Positions 7,435 through 7,466 of a stretch of 7,466 bases of DNA are shown here, piece by piece (positions within the stretch are counted from its first letter, which is position 1; every line of letters starts with the position of its first letter). The position numbers and the translations under genes were made by a program. The DNA is from an uncultured Paenibacillaceae bacterium. GTDB taxonomy: Bacteria > Bacillota > Bacilli > Paenibacillales > DA-C8. The notes under the pieces were generated by a model, which did no database searches, was not told the origin of the DNA, and saw only the letters and a list, made by a program, of their open reading frames with translations. The stretch spans positions 1-7,466 of the forward strand of contig CALGAO010000131.1 of assembly GCA_937957685.1 (NCBI GenBank), read 5' to 3'.

Positions 7435-7466
7435 ACCACCGTACGTACCGTTCGGTATACGGCGGT
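7435..7466 (-). ncRNA. Group II intron domain V catalytic hairpin
   Basis: The strand reads ACCGCCGTA, TACC, GAAC loop, GGTA, CG bulge, TACGGTGGT. The outer 9-bp stem (7466-7458 with 7443-7435) contains one G-U wobble, which falls in the middle of the catalytic triad CGC (pairing with GTG), as expected for domain V. The 2-nt CG bulge is on the 3' strand, where the catalytic bulge belongs. The inner stem is 4 bp. A CGC triad is typical of group IIC introns, whereas AGC is commoner elsewhere; the class is therefore only suggested. One or two closing bases may lie outside the window. Confidence 0.87.

Larger units (their letters stand above)
7391..7466 (-). mobile_element. 3' end of a group II intron (domains V and VI)
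   Basis: Read on the minus strand from the window edge, this segment folds into two adjacent hairpins with the hallmarks of group II intron domains V and VI, joined by a linker of about 2 nt. The predicted intron end is CCTACCCGAT, with the branch adenosine six bases before the last intron base, the same arrangement as in the Lactococcus Ll.LtrB intron as I recall it. This puts the 3' splice site between 7391 and 7390, with the 3' exon starting TCATGTTCTG. The element continues beyond the window, where domains I-IV and possibly a reverse transcriptase/maturase gene would lie. It is oriented like sbcDC. Whether the intron is complete and active, or a truncated remnant, cannot be told from here. 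Confidence 0.85.

Overview
The window looks like chromosomal DNA from a high-GC member of the Bacillota, most plausibly Paenibacillaceae. This is inferred from three things: a YesM-type sensor kinase whose N-terminus has the style common in Paenibacillus, purine-rich Shine-Dalgarno sites with a consensus sigma-A promoter, and a GC-rich sbcDC operon next to a group II intron. No rRNA, tRNA or CRISPR array is visible.

Layout, left to right. Positions 1-62 are an unresolved edge with a 9-bp tandem repeat. Positions 63-1844 (minus) encode a complete YesM-family two-component sensor histidine kinase. A 245-bp divergent intergenic region follows. It holds a near-consensus sigma-A promoter reading rightward and a perfect 9-bp inverted repeat. 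Positions 2090-2905 (plus) encode a 271-residue membrane protein with about five membrane segments that I cannot assign to a family. A strong hairpin lies between this gene and the convergent sbcDC operon. The operon (minus) consists of sbcC (3028-6120) preceded by sbcD (6117-7283), overlapping by four bases (ATGA). Together they make the bacterial Mre11-Rad50-like nuclease that processes hairpins and blocked DNA ends.

The most notable element is at the right edge. On the minus strand, 7391-7466 folds as domains V and VI of a group II intron, with a CGC catalytic triad, a 2-nt CG bulge, a bulged branch-point adenosine and a predicted 3' splice site at 7391/7390. The rest of the intron, and any reverse transcriptase it carries, would lie beyond the window. 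The intron reads in the same direction as sbcDC and ends about 107 bp before the sbcD start. A TATAAT box in that gap could give sbcDC its own promoter.

The kinase and membrane protein are divergent and share a control region, so co-regulation is possible but not shown. The sbcDC genes are conventional. I see no evidence for a wholly new multigene system. The unassigned membrane protein, the divergent operator-like dyad and the intron next to sbcDC are the items most worth following.
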